A program made the translations under genes and the position numbers. A DNA stretch of 64,000 bases from CAVYHJ01 sp963768165 [NCBI: uncultured bacterium] (GTDB taxonomy: Bacteria > UBP4 > UBA4092): NCBI GenBank assembly GCA_963768165.1, contig CAVYHJ010000002.1:372001-436000 (forward strand), read 5' to 3'. Under the pieces are notes generated by a model. The model was not told the origin of the DNA, ran no database searches, and saw only the letters and a list, made by a program, of their open reading frames with translations. Shown here one piece after another: positions 27,001 to 35,274 of this stretch. Every line of letters starts with the position of its first letter. The first letter of the stretch is position 1.

Positions 27001-29294
27001 GCGGCGGCATACCTGAAAATACAATTCTGAATGATACTATTGGGACCTAAATTTTGACCGATTTCAATACCAATAAAGTAACTATACAAACCATCGGCTC
27101 CCAAAGGGTGGGTCATCATATCCCCGGTCGCATAAATGGTATTAAATTCAATCCGGTTATTGGCATGACCGTGAGCAATAATATTGGCGTAATTCCAGCT
27201 AAATAATTGTGAGATATTCGCTGAGACACTACGCCAAAAAGAAACCACCACACCCGGTAAGATAGTCAAGGTCGCACTATCCACACCACTCGTTCCAATT
27301 GTTAAAGTAGAATATGTACCGGAATTACCCACCACGACATCTACGGGGTCATAGTGATACCCAATATCCACAATTCCCGTATTGCGAGGAACTTCCGACC
27401 ACGTGGTGCTGGCGGTGATGGTGTTGGGCGCTTGAACCGGCGCAACTGTGGTCTTGTTTTGTAATCCATAATATGCGGCTGTGGTATCCCCTGCGCTAGT
27501 AGCCCCACTGACCGAAGGATTCAGATAATATGAACCATTGGCTGAAGTTGCATAAGGATTCGTATTGATTGACCCTTCTCCAGTGTTTTGACCGATAGAA
27601 CCATAATAATTGGAATAATCTTGATAAAATTTGTTATAGGAATGTGCGTTCCCAAATCCGTTTACCGCGCTCAATCCGTAAAAACAGTTGGTGATTAAAT
27701 TATTACGGCAATCGACAAAGGCACCGTTATATCCGAGGATGCCATTACCCGTACCTGCGCCATCCACTGTATTATTCAGTGCCACCACATAGGCCACTGT
27801 ATCATTGGCTATCGCATAAATTCCTGTAGGGAAAGAAATATATCGGGAGCCTGAATAGATGAGATTATTCATTACGGTAATCCGACTATTGGTTCCGTTG
27901 AGGGATAAATATATTCCATTGGTAGAACATTGTTGGATGATATTATTTTGGATAGGGGTATTGAGATTCGTGTAAATATCCAATCCATCGGTGGCATAGG
28001 CGATCTTACAATATTGAATCTGGCTACTGGCTGAAGCCCCTGATTGCAGAGAAATGGCGGTCCCGTAATCTCCACCTGTCGCTGTGCTGAAAGTGGTACT
28101 CACCGAATCACCCATTGTGGTATCTTTCCAACTGGTGAAGAGGACGTAATCGAAAGTGGTTCCAACAGAAAGAATTTTTGCACCGGAAGGGACCGTAATC
28201 GAAGCACCGGAAGTATATTTACAGACCGTCCCTCCTTCAATCACCAAGGTCCACGGAGCACTAAGGGTATAGGTTCCACTGAGATAATAGGTATTCCCTG
28301 ATTTCCAGACTTGATTACCCGTTTGTGTGCCTGTTTTAATGTTGTAATCCAAAGTAACCGGAAAGGAAGCCGATACCAAAAAACTATAAGGAATTCCCTC
28401 GACCAAATATGTGTGACCATTTTGTTGGTAGAGAAATTTGTACATCGTGATGGATTGTTTTACAGGACTACTGTCAAAGGCGGGACTTTGCGCAACGTAA
28501 CAGAGAGCTTGACCAGTTGAGGCATCCGCAAAATAAAAATCTTTTCCTTCACCGGACAGAAAACCGGATTGCAGTGTTTGTCCGGTATAATCCTGAATAG
28601 AACAGGCAAAAATCGAGGTGTCTATTTCGGTAACACTCACCAAATAAGCGGTTCGGGGATCCATTTGATAATGGCTGGGAGAAGGTAATGCTTGAAGACT
28701 TCTTACTATCAAGTTTTGTTGAAAAGAACCTTTGCCATAACAAAAAGACAAATCTATTCCCGGAAAGATATTGGTATAGGTCAAAGTATTGCCTTGGAGA
28801 GTGGGAGGAACCGCATTAATCGCACCCAGAGGTTGAAGGGTATTATTACCTTTATCGTAAAAAGCCAAATACCGCAAGCCCAATTGCATGATTTTCCCAT
28901 TCACCGTATAACCAATCGGCCATTGGGTATCTAATCCAGCGCCGAATTGGATTTGATAAGGACCTTGCAGAGCTTGATAGGTTCCATTTTCGGTGGATTG
29001 AATACTCTCGACCGATACCTGCCAATTGTTGGCCGTATCCTGGAAACATAACCCATCGGCTTTTTCTGTTACAAAACGAGTAACCGTTACCTGGGACATC
29101 GCCATCGTTGTAACATCAACATCATCCACGACTTTTTGTATTTGCCAGACACGGGTGTTGGCGTTTCTCCCAGAAACGATTTCTGTGGGACTTCCTGCGG
29201 GTGGCGTACTTCCAACTACGCTGGCGATGGAAAAAGTGCACAGCGTCAACAAACATAAAATAAAAAAGCACGTTCTCTTACTGGATGTAGTCAT
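24048..29294 (-). CDS. Large secreted beta-helix protein with glycoside-hydrolase-like domain
   Basis: 1748 residues. Signal peptide (TCFFILCLLTLCTFSIASVV). Residues about 30-330 form a beta-rich module (LTYTNIFPGIDLSFCYGKG). Two tracts at about 345-650 and 660-925 look like right-handed parallel beta-helices (runs such as NNIIQQCSTNGIYLSLNGTN), each tract followed by a VDIGYHY/VNIGYHY motif (near 645 and 1110). From about 1125 a TIM-barrel hydrolase-like domain starts with FEYEDGTPYFPMGFSAKY; the likely acid residue is the Glu in LWDPMPELNYIGD (about 1315). A second catalytic Glu is not evident in KPYICTFMGPGDYEGPW. The last ~140 residues match the C-terminal beta-sandwich of such enzymes (SGDSQNLLIWLIQDSR, FFRDIVAIIKPE). 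It should act outside the cell on a glycan, or only bind it. Confidence 0.8.
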   Translation of the reverse strand: MTTSSKRTCFFILCLLTLCTFSIASVVGSTPPAGSPTEIVSGRNANTRVWQIQKVVDDVDVTTMAMSQVTVTRFVTEKADGLCFQDTANNWQVSVESIQSTENGTYQALQGPYQIQFGAGLDTQWPIGYTVNGKIMQLGLRYLAFYDKGNNTLQPLGAINAVPPTLQGNTLTYTNIFPGIDLSFCYGKGSFQQNLIVRSLQALPSPSHYQMDPRTAYLVSVTEIDTSIFACSIQDYTGQTLQSGFLSGEGKDFYFADASTGQALCYVAQSPAFDSSPVKQSITMYKFLYQQNGHTYLVEGIPYSFLVSASFPVTLDYNIKTGTQTGNQVWKSGNTYYLSGTYTLSAPWTLVIEGGTVCKYTSGASITVPSGAKILSVGTTFDYVLFTSWKDTTMGDSVSTTFSTATGGDYGTAISLQSGASASSQIQYCKIAYATDGLDIYTNLNTPIQNNIIQQCSTNGIYLSLNGTNSRITVMNNLIYSGSRYISFPTGIYAIANDTVAYVVALNNTVDGAGTGNGILGYNGAFVDCRNNLITNCFYGLSAVNGFGNAHSYNKFYQDYSNYYGSIGQNTGEGSINTNPYATSANGSYYLNPSVSGATSAGDTTAAYYGLQNKTTVAPVQAPNTITASTTWSEVPRNTGIVDIGYHYDPVDVVVGNSGTYSTLTIGTSGVDSATLTILPGVVVSFWRSVSANISQLFSWNYANIIAHGHANNRIEFNTIYATGDMMTHPLGADGLYSYFIGIEIGQNLGPNSIIQNCIFRYAAAGIDLDSGTVLYHRINDNVFYDCRDGIAAVDSYVRAENNLFLAGNNNQYQILLWTISSSNDNAILRNNTLVGNGSGWYGIYGVATTNITSNVDIRNNIVSRFSTGIYLTSGYIEGTVTNNNLYNNTLDYSGDPTNSNLITANPQFANSGSGSFDGYYLASTTGDASRFPLQISGVSGMSYSFASTPPRGVKITISSYANGLSGSTQLGYATTLNGGGWSYTSTGSGLGNILITLSAGANGWTICSTDSITLLFGSNSNQVCLPKVSVYEGQVWYWAALDGSSYRVNTGMTGIYEDAWYAMNYDSNGLVQSSYNHLGTSPLVHSGDTTVRAYGSTATNQTLDSGTVNIGYHYLDRGFIEVAQNGRLFEYEDGTPYFPMGFSAKYPIIEYQDNLSLPQEDNYLAWAKAHGFNSMARGFFENPPSPYGYPDNVTTWYTVETHDSTGNTIFSDATAIWMDQHLNELDKYQMTYWLGIFTLSGVAPDSANWVAANPRSQYNFWYSGSNILYGSVTSPGQVLSEQTAIITAETTLQYYIDHWGDRAGIVLWDPMPELNYIGDISTTSAVNDSIKENWVTQIAGFIKNYELQKWGHGHIVSVSSGASNPGPIGSDIDYPTARIRPMYAKSQGLDIAVPLSAVNTGNSTAYTKPIYFQHPLLDVVATHPVYVTVTTAPYGVVTTLPISFPLWIQATTAGPGSNWYDATSPQYLIDSACIEAGIDMFQTIKLAFSMETSSKPYICTFMGPGDYEGPWTLSPQYWGDTTYDNATGLSASAVNLVDRHINENLYDEYFHFMGWANIASGAAGEGYHYGMYVNNKFASTFPGNVTYLTQYTTLPPYYVNEPPYLNEYNGFDDNMMNDHLARATIINQFNWAGITQWVNQNGSTGRISFSGTSSESIVPIYSGDSQNLLIWLIQDSRSLYQTPPPLANTYMQISAFPPGSYQLTWYNSTTGVSVSTTVNLTWNSYTDVESTPIPTFFRDIVAIIKPE

Positions 29295-29310
29295 GAGGCT
29301 TAGCCCTCAT
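29293..29310 (-). promoter_or_regulatory. Hairpin enclosing SD and start codon of the large surface gene
   Basis: Read on the minus strand, ATGAGG and CCTCAT form a 6-bp stem around GCTAAG. The start codon ATG (29294-29292) begins in the right arm, while the only well-spaced SD-like GAGG is in the left arm, 9-10 nt away. Pairing would hide both. A stronger AAAGGA about 20 nt upstream instead serves a 10-codon out-of-frame ATG (MRAKPHDYIQ). Confidence 0.45.
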
Positions 29311-29338
29311 TTTTGTCCTTTCTACTTTAATGCGATAT

Positions 29339-29366
29339 ATTATAAACCCAATTTCGATTCTGTCAA
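29339..29366 (-). promoter_or_regulatory. Consensus sigma-70 promoter of the surface-protein locus
   Basis: On the minus strand TTGACA (29366-29361), 16 bp and TATAAT (29344-29339), both hexamers perfect. It lies about 45 nt upstream of the start at 29294. The whole leftward locus down to the kelch genes has no other obvious promoter. Confidence 0.85.
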
Positions 29367-29369
29367 TCC

Positions 29370-29901
29370 TGGAATGTGCAAAAAACTGCCCGAAAGTGAA
29401 ATTATTTTTGGATTTAGAGTTAAAAAAGGAAAAGAGTTTATTCCTAACCCTTATAAAGGTGAATTCCCTTGAGAAAATTGGATTTCTTACAAGGTACGCC
29501 AATTTGGCATAGCTAAATTTGCGATTTAAGGGGGTTAAAATGATTCAAAATTGGGTCCAGGTTATCTCCGTACCATCACCGTACCAAGTCCGTATCATCT
29601 CCCAATGAAGAAAAGTGAGGGAGCGGTTCGGGGCATGATTTAAGATTCTTTCAGGTGAGTTTGTGGTTTCTGCGTCAATTTTGAGAGGTTTCTGAAGGTT
29701 TTAAAAGAGGAGGCGATAAATCTGGCTTTTTATAAGGGGGATATTGGGAGGTATACCCAGGAGGGTTTGACCCTCCTAGGTATACCTCCGTACCTGAATC
29801 GGTTCTTTCGGGTGAAGGATGTCTACTAAATTGGCTTAGTTAGGGGGTACGTTATATTGCGGTAAGTTTCAGACTCCTTTTGTGTTGGATAAGACTCTTG
29901 A
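29370..29901. other. Intergenic region without a recognisable gene
   Basis: About 530 bp between divergent loci. No open frame with a plausible start is present. It contains several CCGTACC/CCGTATC words (29560-29600) and one very strong inverted repeat (29747-29789). Frames are broken by many stops; I cannot tell whether it is a decayed gene. Confidence 0.6.
29747..29789. repeat. 20-bp-arm hairpin with 3-nt loop
   Basis: The arms ggaggtatacccaggagggt (29747-29766) and 29770-29789 are complementary with a single mismatch; the loop is TTG. There is no T-run after it on either strand, so it is not a typical terminator. It could be a regulator site, a mobile repeat or a structured RNA element. 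Confidence 0.8.
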
Positions 29902-29930
29902 TTGTGATTCTGAATACTCTTCACTATAAT
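29902..29930 (+). promoter_or_regulatory. Promoter of the first binding-protein genes
   Basis: TTGTGA (29902-29907), 17 bp, TATAAT (29925-29930), followed by AACACTCAT. The same extended sequence (TTGTxxTTC, TGAATA, TATAATAACxxxCAT) recurs at 32752-32780 before the third binding protein. Confidence 0.65.
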
Positions 29931-29995
29931 AACACTCATAATGAATTCTGATTTCCTAACGTTAATATAAATGAGATAAGTTATCTGGAGTTGTA

Positions 29996-31285
29996 TTGAC
30001 AAAAATATTCTTATACTTAATTATCACCCTGCCTGTATCTTTATTCCTGGTATCTTGTGGACAGAAAATCTCGACACAGAATAATATCGTTACCCTCCGG
30101 TTTGCCACCTGGGCTAGTGAAGATGAGGCTCCCCAGGAAAGAAAAATATTCGATGCTTTTGAAAAGACCCATCCGAATATTAAGATAAAGGTGGTCTATT
30201 CACCCTATAATAATTTCTCGGAAAAAGTCCTTACCCTGACGGTTGGCGGGATTCCACCCGATGTCATGTGGCTGAGAGATTTACCAACGTATGCCTCCCG
30301 AAATATCATCCGGGATATTACAGACCTTGTATATCATGACCCTTCCATTGATACTTCCAAATATTTCCCTCACGCCCTGGAAAAATGTTCCTATCGGGGA
30401 AGACTGTATGCCATGCCGAGGGATGTCTGTTGTTCTTTTTATGCCTATAACAGAAAGATGTTCGATGAAGCACATCTCCCTTATCCTTCAGAAAATTGGA
30501 CCTGGGACGATTTCCTTTATGATTGTAAAAAATTAACCAAAATTAAAAATGGCCGGGTGGTTCGATTCGGCACTTCCTGGTTTTCGTTTAACGATGTGGC
30601 CAGCCAAAACGGCGGCGCGCAACTTAGCCCCGATGGGAAAGAATGCTGGATTACCAAACCTGAGTTCTATGAAGGTATCCAATGGTGGGAAGATTTGGCT
30701 CTTAAATATCATGTGGCTCCTAAAGGGTCTGAACTGGGCGGGATTGGCGGTGACCTTTTCCAAAACCAGATTTGTGCGACGGCGGTCACTGGCCCATGGA
30801 TGTTTGCCGCGTATCATAAAAATCTCAAATTCCCTTATGATATTGTTAATTTCCCCAAAGGAAAAGCCGGAAAGAAAACAGCTTTGTTATGTTTACCTAT
30901 TGCCATCTCCACCAAAACCCCCTACTCCAAAGAAGCGTATGAACTCCTTAAATTCCTAACCTATAGTGAAGAAGCCCAATCTCTCCAGGCAAAACTGGGG
31001 CTCGCAACCCCCTCCCGAAAAGACCTGGCAATGTCCGATACTTATAAAAAACTGGAAATTATGCCACCCCATGTGGATCTTTACCTGAAGTCTCTCCTGG
31101 AACAAACCTATGTCATGGGTGCTTATACTTATAGCCTGTCGGTTGAAGACCAGGTCAATGCCGCTCTCGAAATTGCCGGACTCGGTACCGTTAGTGTTCA
31201 ACAAGCCATGGAATTGAAAAAACCACTCATTGATAAAATTATCCGAAAAGCTGTCATCCGAGACCAACGTCTTGAACATTCTTAA
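29996..31285 (+). CDS. ABC importer carbohydrate-binding lipoprotein 1 (family 1 SBP)
   Basis: 429 residues. TTG start with GGAG 5 nt upstream. The lipoprotein signal ends in LFLVSC (Cys21 lipidated). The body is a family-1 solute-binding protein: FATWASEDEAPQERKIFDAF, LTVGGIPPDVMWL, WTWDDFLYDCKKL and GPWMFAAYHKN. It would capture an oligosaccharide and deliver it to CUT1-type permeases. An adjacent Cys145-Cys146 pair in PRDVCCSFYAYN is shared with the two paralogues and is unusual for this family. It is followed 21 nt later by binding protein 2. Confidence 0.92.
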   Translation: MTKIFLYLIITLPVSLFLVSCGQKISTQNNIVTLRFATWASEDEAPQERKIFDAFEKTHPNIKIKVVYSPYNNFSEKVLTLTVGGIPPDVMWLRDLPTYASRNIIRDITDLVYHDPSIDTSKYFPHALEKCSYRGRLYAMPRDVCCSFYAYNRKMFDEAHLPYPSENWTWDDFLYDCKKLTKIKNGRVVRFGTSWFSFNDVASQNGGAQLSPDGKECWITKPEFYEGIQWWEDLALKYHVAPKGSELGGIGGDLFQNQICATAVTGPWMFAAYHKNLKFPYDIVNFPKGKAGKKTALLCLPIAISTKTPYSKEAYELLKFLTYSEEAQSLQAKLGLATPSRKDLAMSDTYKKLEIMPPHVDLYLKSLLEQTYVMGAYTYSLSVEDQVNAALEIAGLGTVSVQQAMELKKPLIDKIIRKAVIRDQRLEHS

Positions 31286-31306
31286 TAAGGAGTAAATATT
31301 TTTCCT

Positions 31307-32626
31307 ATGATATCGTTATCAAGAAAACAAAAAAAGAATTTACAATCTCTCATACTTCTTCTCATTATCAATCTATTATTGGCATCCTGTACTTCTACCA
31401 AGATGGATAACCAGGACGATGTCACTCTCCAGTTCTGCACTTTTAATGGCGGGGAGAATTTCCAATGGGACCAAAAAATTCTTGATAAATTTATGGAACT
31501 CCATCCCCATATTAAAGTTAAAAATCTCTATGCCCCTTGGGGAAGTTATACGGAAAAAGTACTGGTATTAACCGTCGGCGGCATTTCCCCGGATGTTCTG
31601 TGGACTATTTCAGGAGATTTGCCTTTTTATGCCTCCCGGAATGTCATCATGGATTTAACGGATTTGGTCTATAAAGACCCGAGTATCGATACCAGTAAAT
31701 ATTTCCCCAACGCCTTAAATCTCTGCTCTTATAAAGGGAGACTATTTGCACTACCCCGGGATGTTTGTTGTTTATTTTATGTCTATAACAAAGACATGTT
31801 TGATAAAGACAAAGTCTCTTATCCCGATACCCAATGGACTTGGGATGATTTCCTGGCTATCACTAAAAAATTAACCAAAACCCAAAATGGCCGGATTGTT
31901 CAATTCGGGACAGGAAGCGGCAGCGGCGTTGCCTATTATTGGGACGATGTCGTTCATGAAAATAATGCTGCTCCCCTCAGTCCTGACGGGAGAGAATCTT
32001 GGGTTACCCGACCGGAGTTCTATGAACCCATTCAATGGTGGCTTAATTTGTATCTCATTCATCATGTGGCACCTTCCTCCTCTGAAGCATCAGGGTTTGG
32101 TGGGGATTTATTTCAAAATGGTAAGGTTGCTACATCGATGACCGGACCATGGATTTTTACCGGGTATAAAAGAGATCTTAAGTTTCGATACGATATTGTC
32201 AACATCCCTAGAGGTAAATATGGGAATAAAGTCAGCCTCCTAGGGTTGCCCATTGCTATCTCCAAATATACCAAACACCCCAAAGAAGCGTACGAATTAT
32301 TAAAGTTCTTAACCTATAGTGATATCGCGCAAACTATGCAAGCCCAAATGGGTATAGGTATGCCCTCCCGAAAAGATATAGCCATGTCCGATGTCTATTT
32401 GAAACAACCGGTCATACCTGAACATGTCAATCTCTATATGAAATCCATGTTGGAATATACCTATGTCCCCGATTCTCTCCCATATGCCAAACAGATTTAT
32501 GACCAGATTAATGCGGGCATTGAACTAGCTCAACTGGGGAAAATGTCCGTCAAAGATGCCATGCAACTCAAACAACCAATCATTCAGAAAATTATCAATA
32601 AATCTATAAAGAAAGGTGAACTCTAA
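31307..32626 (+). CDS. ABC importer carbohydrate-binding lipoprotein 2
   Basis: 439 residues, paralogous to the genes on both sides (about half identical by eye). Lipobox LLLASC (Cys28). It keeps the family features LTVGGISPDVLWT, WTWDDFLAITKKL, GGDLFQNGKVATSMTGPW and the Cys154-Cys155 pair in PRDVCCLFYVYN. The first-strand region differs (LQFCTFNGGENFQ), which suggests a different ligand. AAGGAG precedes the ATG by 14 nt. Ends 405 nt before the third copy, with a repeat cluster and a new promoter in between. Confidence 0.92.
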   Translation: MISLSRKQKKNLQSLILLLIINLLLASCTSTKMDNQDDVTLQFCTFNGGENFQWDQKILDKFMELHPHIKVKNLYAPWGSYTEKVLVLTVGGISPDVLWTISGDLPFYASRNVIMDLTDLVYKDPSIDTSKYFPNALNLCSYKGRLFALPRDVCCLFYVYNKDMFDKDKVSYPDTQWTWDDFLAITKKLTKTQNGRIVQFGTGSGSGVAYYWDDVVHENNAAPLSPDGRESWVTRPEFYEPIQWWLNLYLIHHVAPSSSEASGFGGDLFQNGKVATSMTGPWIFTGYKRDLKFRYDIVNIPRGKYGNKVSLLGLPIAISKYTKHPKEAYELLKFLTYSDIAQTMQAQMGIGMPSRKDIAMSDVYLKQPVIPEHVNLYMKSMLEYTYVPDSLPYAKQIYDQINAGIELAQLGKMSVKDAMQLKQPIIQKIINKSIKKGEL

Positions 32627-32649
32627 ATTTATACCGGATAGTTTAAAAT

Positions 32650-32733
32650 CCCAATGATAAATCAATGGGTTATTTTCAGTCGTCCTTACAGGACTATAAA
32701 CCCAATGATAAATCCCGTGCGCGGGAATGACGG
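32650..32733. repeat. Composite palindromic repeats between binding-protein genes
   Basis: CCCAATGATAAATC occurs twice (32650 and 32701); the first is part of the palindrome with ATCAATGGG. Between them TCGTCCTTACAGGACTAT forms a short hairpin, and CCCGTGCGCGGG follows at 32714. These look like fused dispersed intergenic repeats. The remaining ~300 bp of this gap holds a promoter and no gene. Confidence 0.6.
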
Positions 32734-32751
32734 TACAATTGAAAATATCAT

Positions 32752-32780
32752 TTGTATTTCTTGAATATCTCCATTATAAT
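32752..32780 (+). promoter_or_regulatory. Promoter of the third binding protein and permeases
   Basis: TTGTAT (32752-32757), 17 bp, TATAAT (32775-32780). The surrounding sequence is clearly similar to the promoter at 29902-29930, so the two transcripts are probably co-regulated. Confidence 0.65.
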
Positions 32781-33040
32781 AACCGCATTACAATCAATTG
32801 ATTGAAATAGAAAATGATTTGTAATAAATCTGTTCGATTGGTGGTCTTTCATTCGAGAAGTTGAAATCTTAAGTTCTTAGGCTGATATTTTGATTCACAT
32901 CCCGACAGTATAAAATTCATTTCCTTAAATTGTCGTTAACAATCCAAGATACTCATTAACTGATTATCATGTAAACTAAATTTTCTTGAACTCCGGTACA
33001 TTATGAATGTTATAAAGATGATGGTTTAAGCTTGTTATCC

Positions 33041-34342
33041 ATGTTAAAAGTTCTTTTCAAAAGCATACTAATTCTTTCTTTGGGATTGATTCTCGAATCC
33101 TGTGCCACGGAACAAACAGCCGATGATAATGTAATAACTCTGCGGATTTCAACCTGGGCCAGCAGCGGTGATTCTCCTCAGGAAATACAAATCTTTAAAG
33201 CCTATGAAGCCTCCCATCCTAATATTCGGATTAAAAATGTATACACCCCCTGGACAAATTATACGGAAAAAAACCTCGTTTTAACCGTAGGAGGTATTGC
33301 TCCAGACCTTATCTGGATGATTCCCACGGATCTCCCATCTTATGCCTCCCGCAATGTCATTATGGATTTGACCCAGCAGGTGAGTAATGACCCGGAGATA
33401 GATACCACTAATTATTTCCCCCATGCCTTGGATCTTTGTTCTTACAAAGGAAGAATCTATGGTCTTCCGCGGGATGTTTGCTGTTGGTTCTATGCCTATA
33501 ATAAAAGATTATTTGATGAATCGCATGTTCCTTATCCTACCGGTGATTGGACGTGGGATGATTTCCTTAAAACCTGTTCCAAACTCACCAAAGATAAACA
33601 TCATTCCGGACATATTGACCAATTCGGAACAGCCTGGTGGTCTTATAATGACGCGGTGCGACAAAACGGGGGTCAAGAACTTAGTCCCGATGGAACCCAA
33701 TGTTGGATTACCAAACCGGAATTCTATGAGGCTATCCAATGGTGGGTCAATTTGGCTCTCAAATATCATGTCGCCCCCAAAGGCTCCGAAATATCCGGGT
33801 TTGGCGGGGATTTATTCCAAAACCAGGTCAGTGCCATGACCCTGGCCGGTCCCTGGGTGTTTTCTACGTATAAGAAAAATTTGAAGTTCCCTTATGATAT
33901 TGTCAATTTACCCCGGGGGAAAGCTGGAAACAAAGCCATGTTATTGGGATTACCCATTGCTATTTCTACAAAAACCAAACATGCCAAAGAAGCCTATGAT
34001 TTCTTAAAATTCTTAACCTATAGTAAAGAAGCTCAATCCCTTCAAGCCCAATTGGGGGTTGGAACACCCTCCCGAAAAGATATGGCGATGTCTGATATCT
34101 ATGTCAAACAACCAATCAATCCCAAACATATTGATTTATATCTTAAATCTATGATGGAATATACCTTTGTCCCGGAAGGGTTTACTTATTCCAAACTGGT
34201 GGGTGACCAAATCAATGCGGCTATTGAATATGCTCAATTGGGGGAAATGACTGCTAAACAAGCGATGGAATTAAAAAAACCGTTTATCGATAAAATTATC
34301 CAAAAAGCCATAGAAAGGAATAAACACTTTGAAAAATCCTAA
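33041..34342 (+). CDS. ABC importer carbohydrate-binding lipoprotein 3
   Basis: 433 residues from the ATG at 33041; an upstream TTG at 33032 is less likely. Lipobox ILESC (Cys21). Family-1 solute-binding protein features: LTVGGIAPDLIWM, WTWDDFLKTCSKL, GGDLFQNQVSAMTLAGPWVF. The Cys147-Cys148 pair sits in PRDVCCWFYAYN. It is the binding protein directly linked to the permeases: its last 14 nt overlap the start of the first permease gene. Closest to binding protein 1. Confidence 0.93.
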   Translation: MLKVLFKSILILSLGLILESCATEQTADDNVITLRISTWASSGDSPQEIQIFKAYEASHPNIRIKNVYTPWTNYTEKNLVLTVGGIAPDLIWMIPTDLPSYASRNVIMDLTQQVSNDPEIDTTNYFPHALDLCSYKGRIYGLPRDVCCWFYAYNKRLFDESHVPYPTGDWTWDDFLKTCSKLTKDKHHSGHIDQFGTAWWSYNDAVRQNGGQELSPDGTQCWITKPEFYEAIQWWVNLALKYHVAPKGSEISGFGGDLFQNQVSAMTLAGPWVFSTYKKNLKFPYDIVNLPRGKAGNKAMLLGLPIAISTKTKHAKEAYDFLKFLTYSKEAQSLQAQLGVGTPSRKDMAMSDIYVKQPINPKHIDLYLKSMMEYTFVPEGFTYSKLVGDQINAAIEYAQLGEMTAKQAMELKKPFIDKIIQKAIERNKHFEKS

Positions 34343-35252
34343 AAAGAAATCCTATTCAATTACCCGGCAGGAAACTATTGCCTGTTACCTGTTTATCTCA
34401 CCCTGTATATTGGGCCTGCTCATTTTTACCCTGGGTCCCATGATTGCCTCATTTATTATTTCCTTTACCGACTGGGATATTTTGACTCACCCCACTTGGA
34501 TTGGTTTTGATAACTTTAGAGAAATATTTACCGATGACCCTACCTTCTATCACTCGTTGAAAAATACCTTCTACCTGACTGCATTTTCAGTCCCCTTGGG
34601 TTTGGTCGGCTCTTTTCTTATGGCACTGTTATTAAATAATAAAGTACGCGGGATATCTTTTTTCCGAACGGCATTTTATCTCCCGGCCATTGTTCCAGCA
34701 GTCGCCAGTTCTATGTTATGGCTCTGGATACTCCAACCGGATTTCGGTTTACTCAATTCTTTCCTCCATTTTCTTCATTTACCCACTCCGGGCTGGATGG
34801 CTGACCCGGCTTGGTCTAAACCGGCTATCATTATCATGGGATTGTGGGGGATTGGAGGCGGTATGATTATTTACCTGGCAGGGCTGCAGGGCATCTCCGA
34901 ACAACTCTATGAAGCCGCTTCCATTGACGGGGCTAATGCCTGGCACCGGTTCTGGCATATTACCATTCCGCAAATGTCTCCGGTTATCTTCTTTAACTTG
35001 ATTGTCGGAGTTATTGGCGCTTTGCAGGTATTCACCCAGGCTTTCATTATGTCCAACGGTCTTGGCGGCCCGGCGGAATCTACACTATTTTATGTGTTCT
35101 ATATTTATAACAAAGCCTTCCGGGAATTCCAGATGGGGTATGCCTGTGCTCTGGCGTGGATACTCTTTGTGATTGTGCTCATCATAACACTGATTCAATT
35201 TAAATTTATCGGTAAACGTGTCTATTATGAATATGGAACTGACATAAAATAA
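34329..35252 (+). CDS. Carbohydrate ABC permease, MalF/UgpA type
   Basis: 307 residues, six membrane helices. TTG start with AAAGGA about 10 nt upstream, inside the preceding gene. The ATPase-contacting EAA loop is EAASIDGANAWHRFWHITIP; the C-terminal region AFREFQMGYACALAWILF is typical of CUT1 MalF-like subunits. It pairs with the MalG-like gene 22 nt downstream. No ATPase gene is present in the window, so a shared MsiK-type ATPase encoded elsewhere is presumably used. Confidence 0.93.
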   Translation: MKNPKKKSYSITRQETIACYLFISPCILGLLIFTLGPMIASFIISFTDWDILTHPTWIGFDNFREIFTDDPTFYHSLKNTFYLTAFSVPLGLVGSFLMALLLNNKVRGISFFRTAFYLPAIVPAVASSMLWLWILQPDFGLLNSFLHFLHLPTPGWMADPAWSKPAIIIMGLWGIGGGMIIYLAGLQGISEQLYEAASIDGANAWHRFWHITIPQMSPVIFFNLIVGVIGALQVFTQAFIMSNGLGGPAESTLFYVFYIYNKAFREFQMGYACALAWILFVIVLIITLIQFKFIGKRVYYEYGTDIK

Positions 35253-35274
35253 TTCTCTAAAAGGACTTATATCC

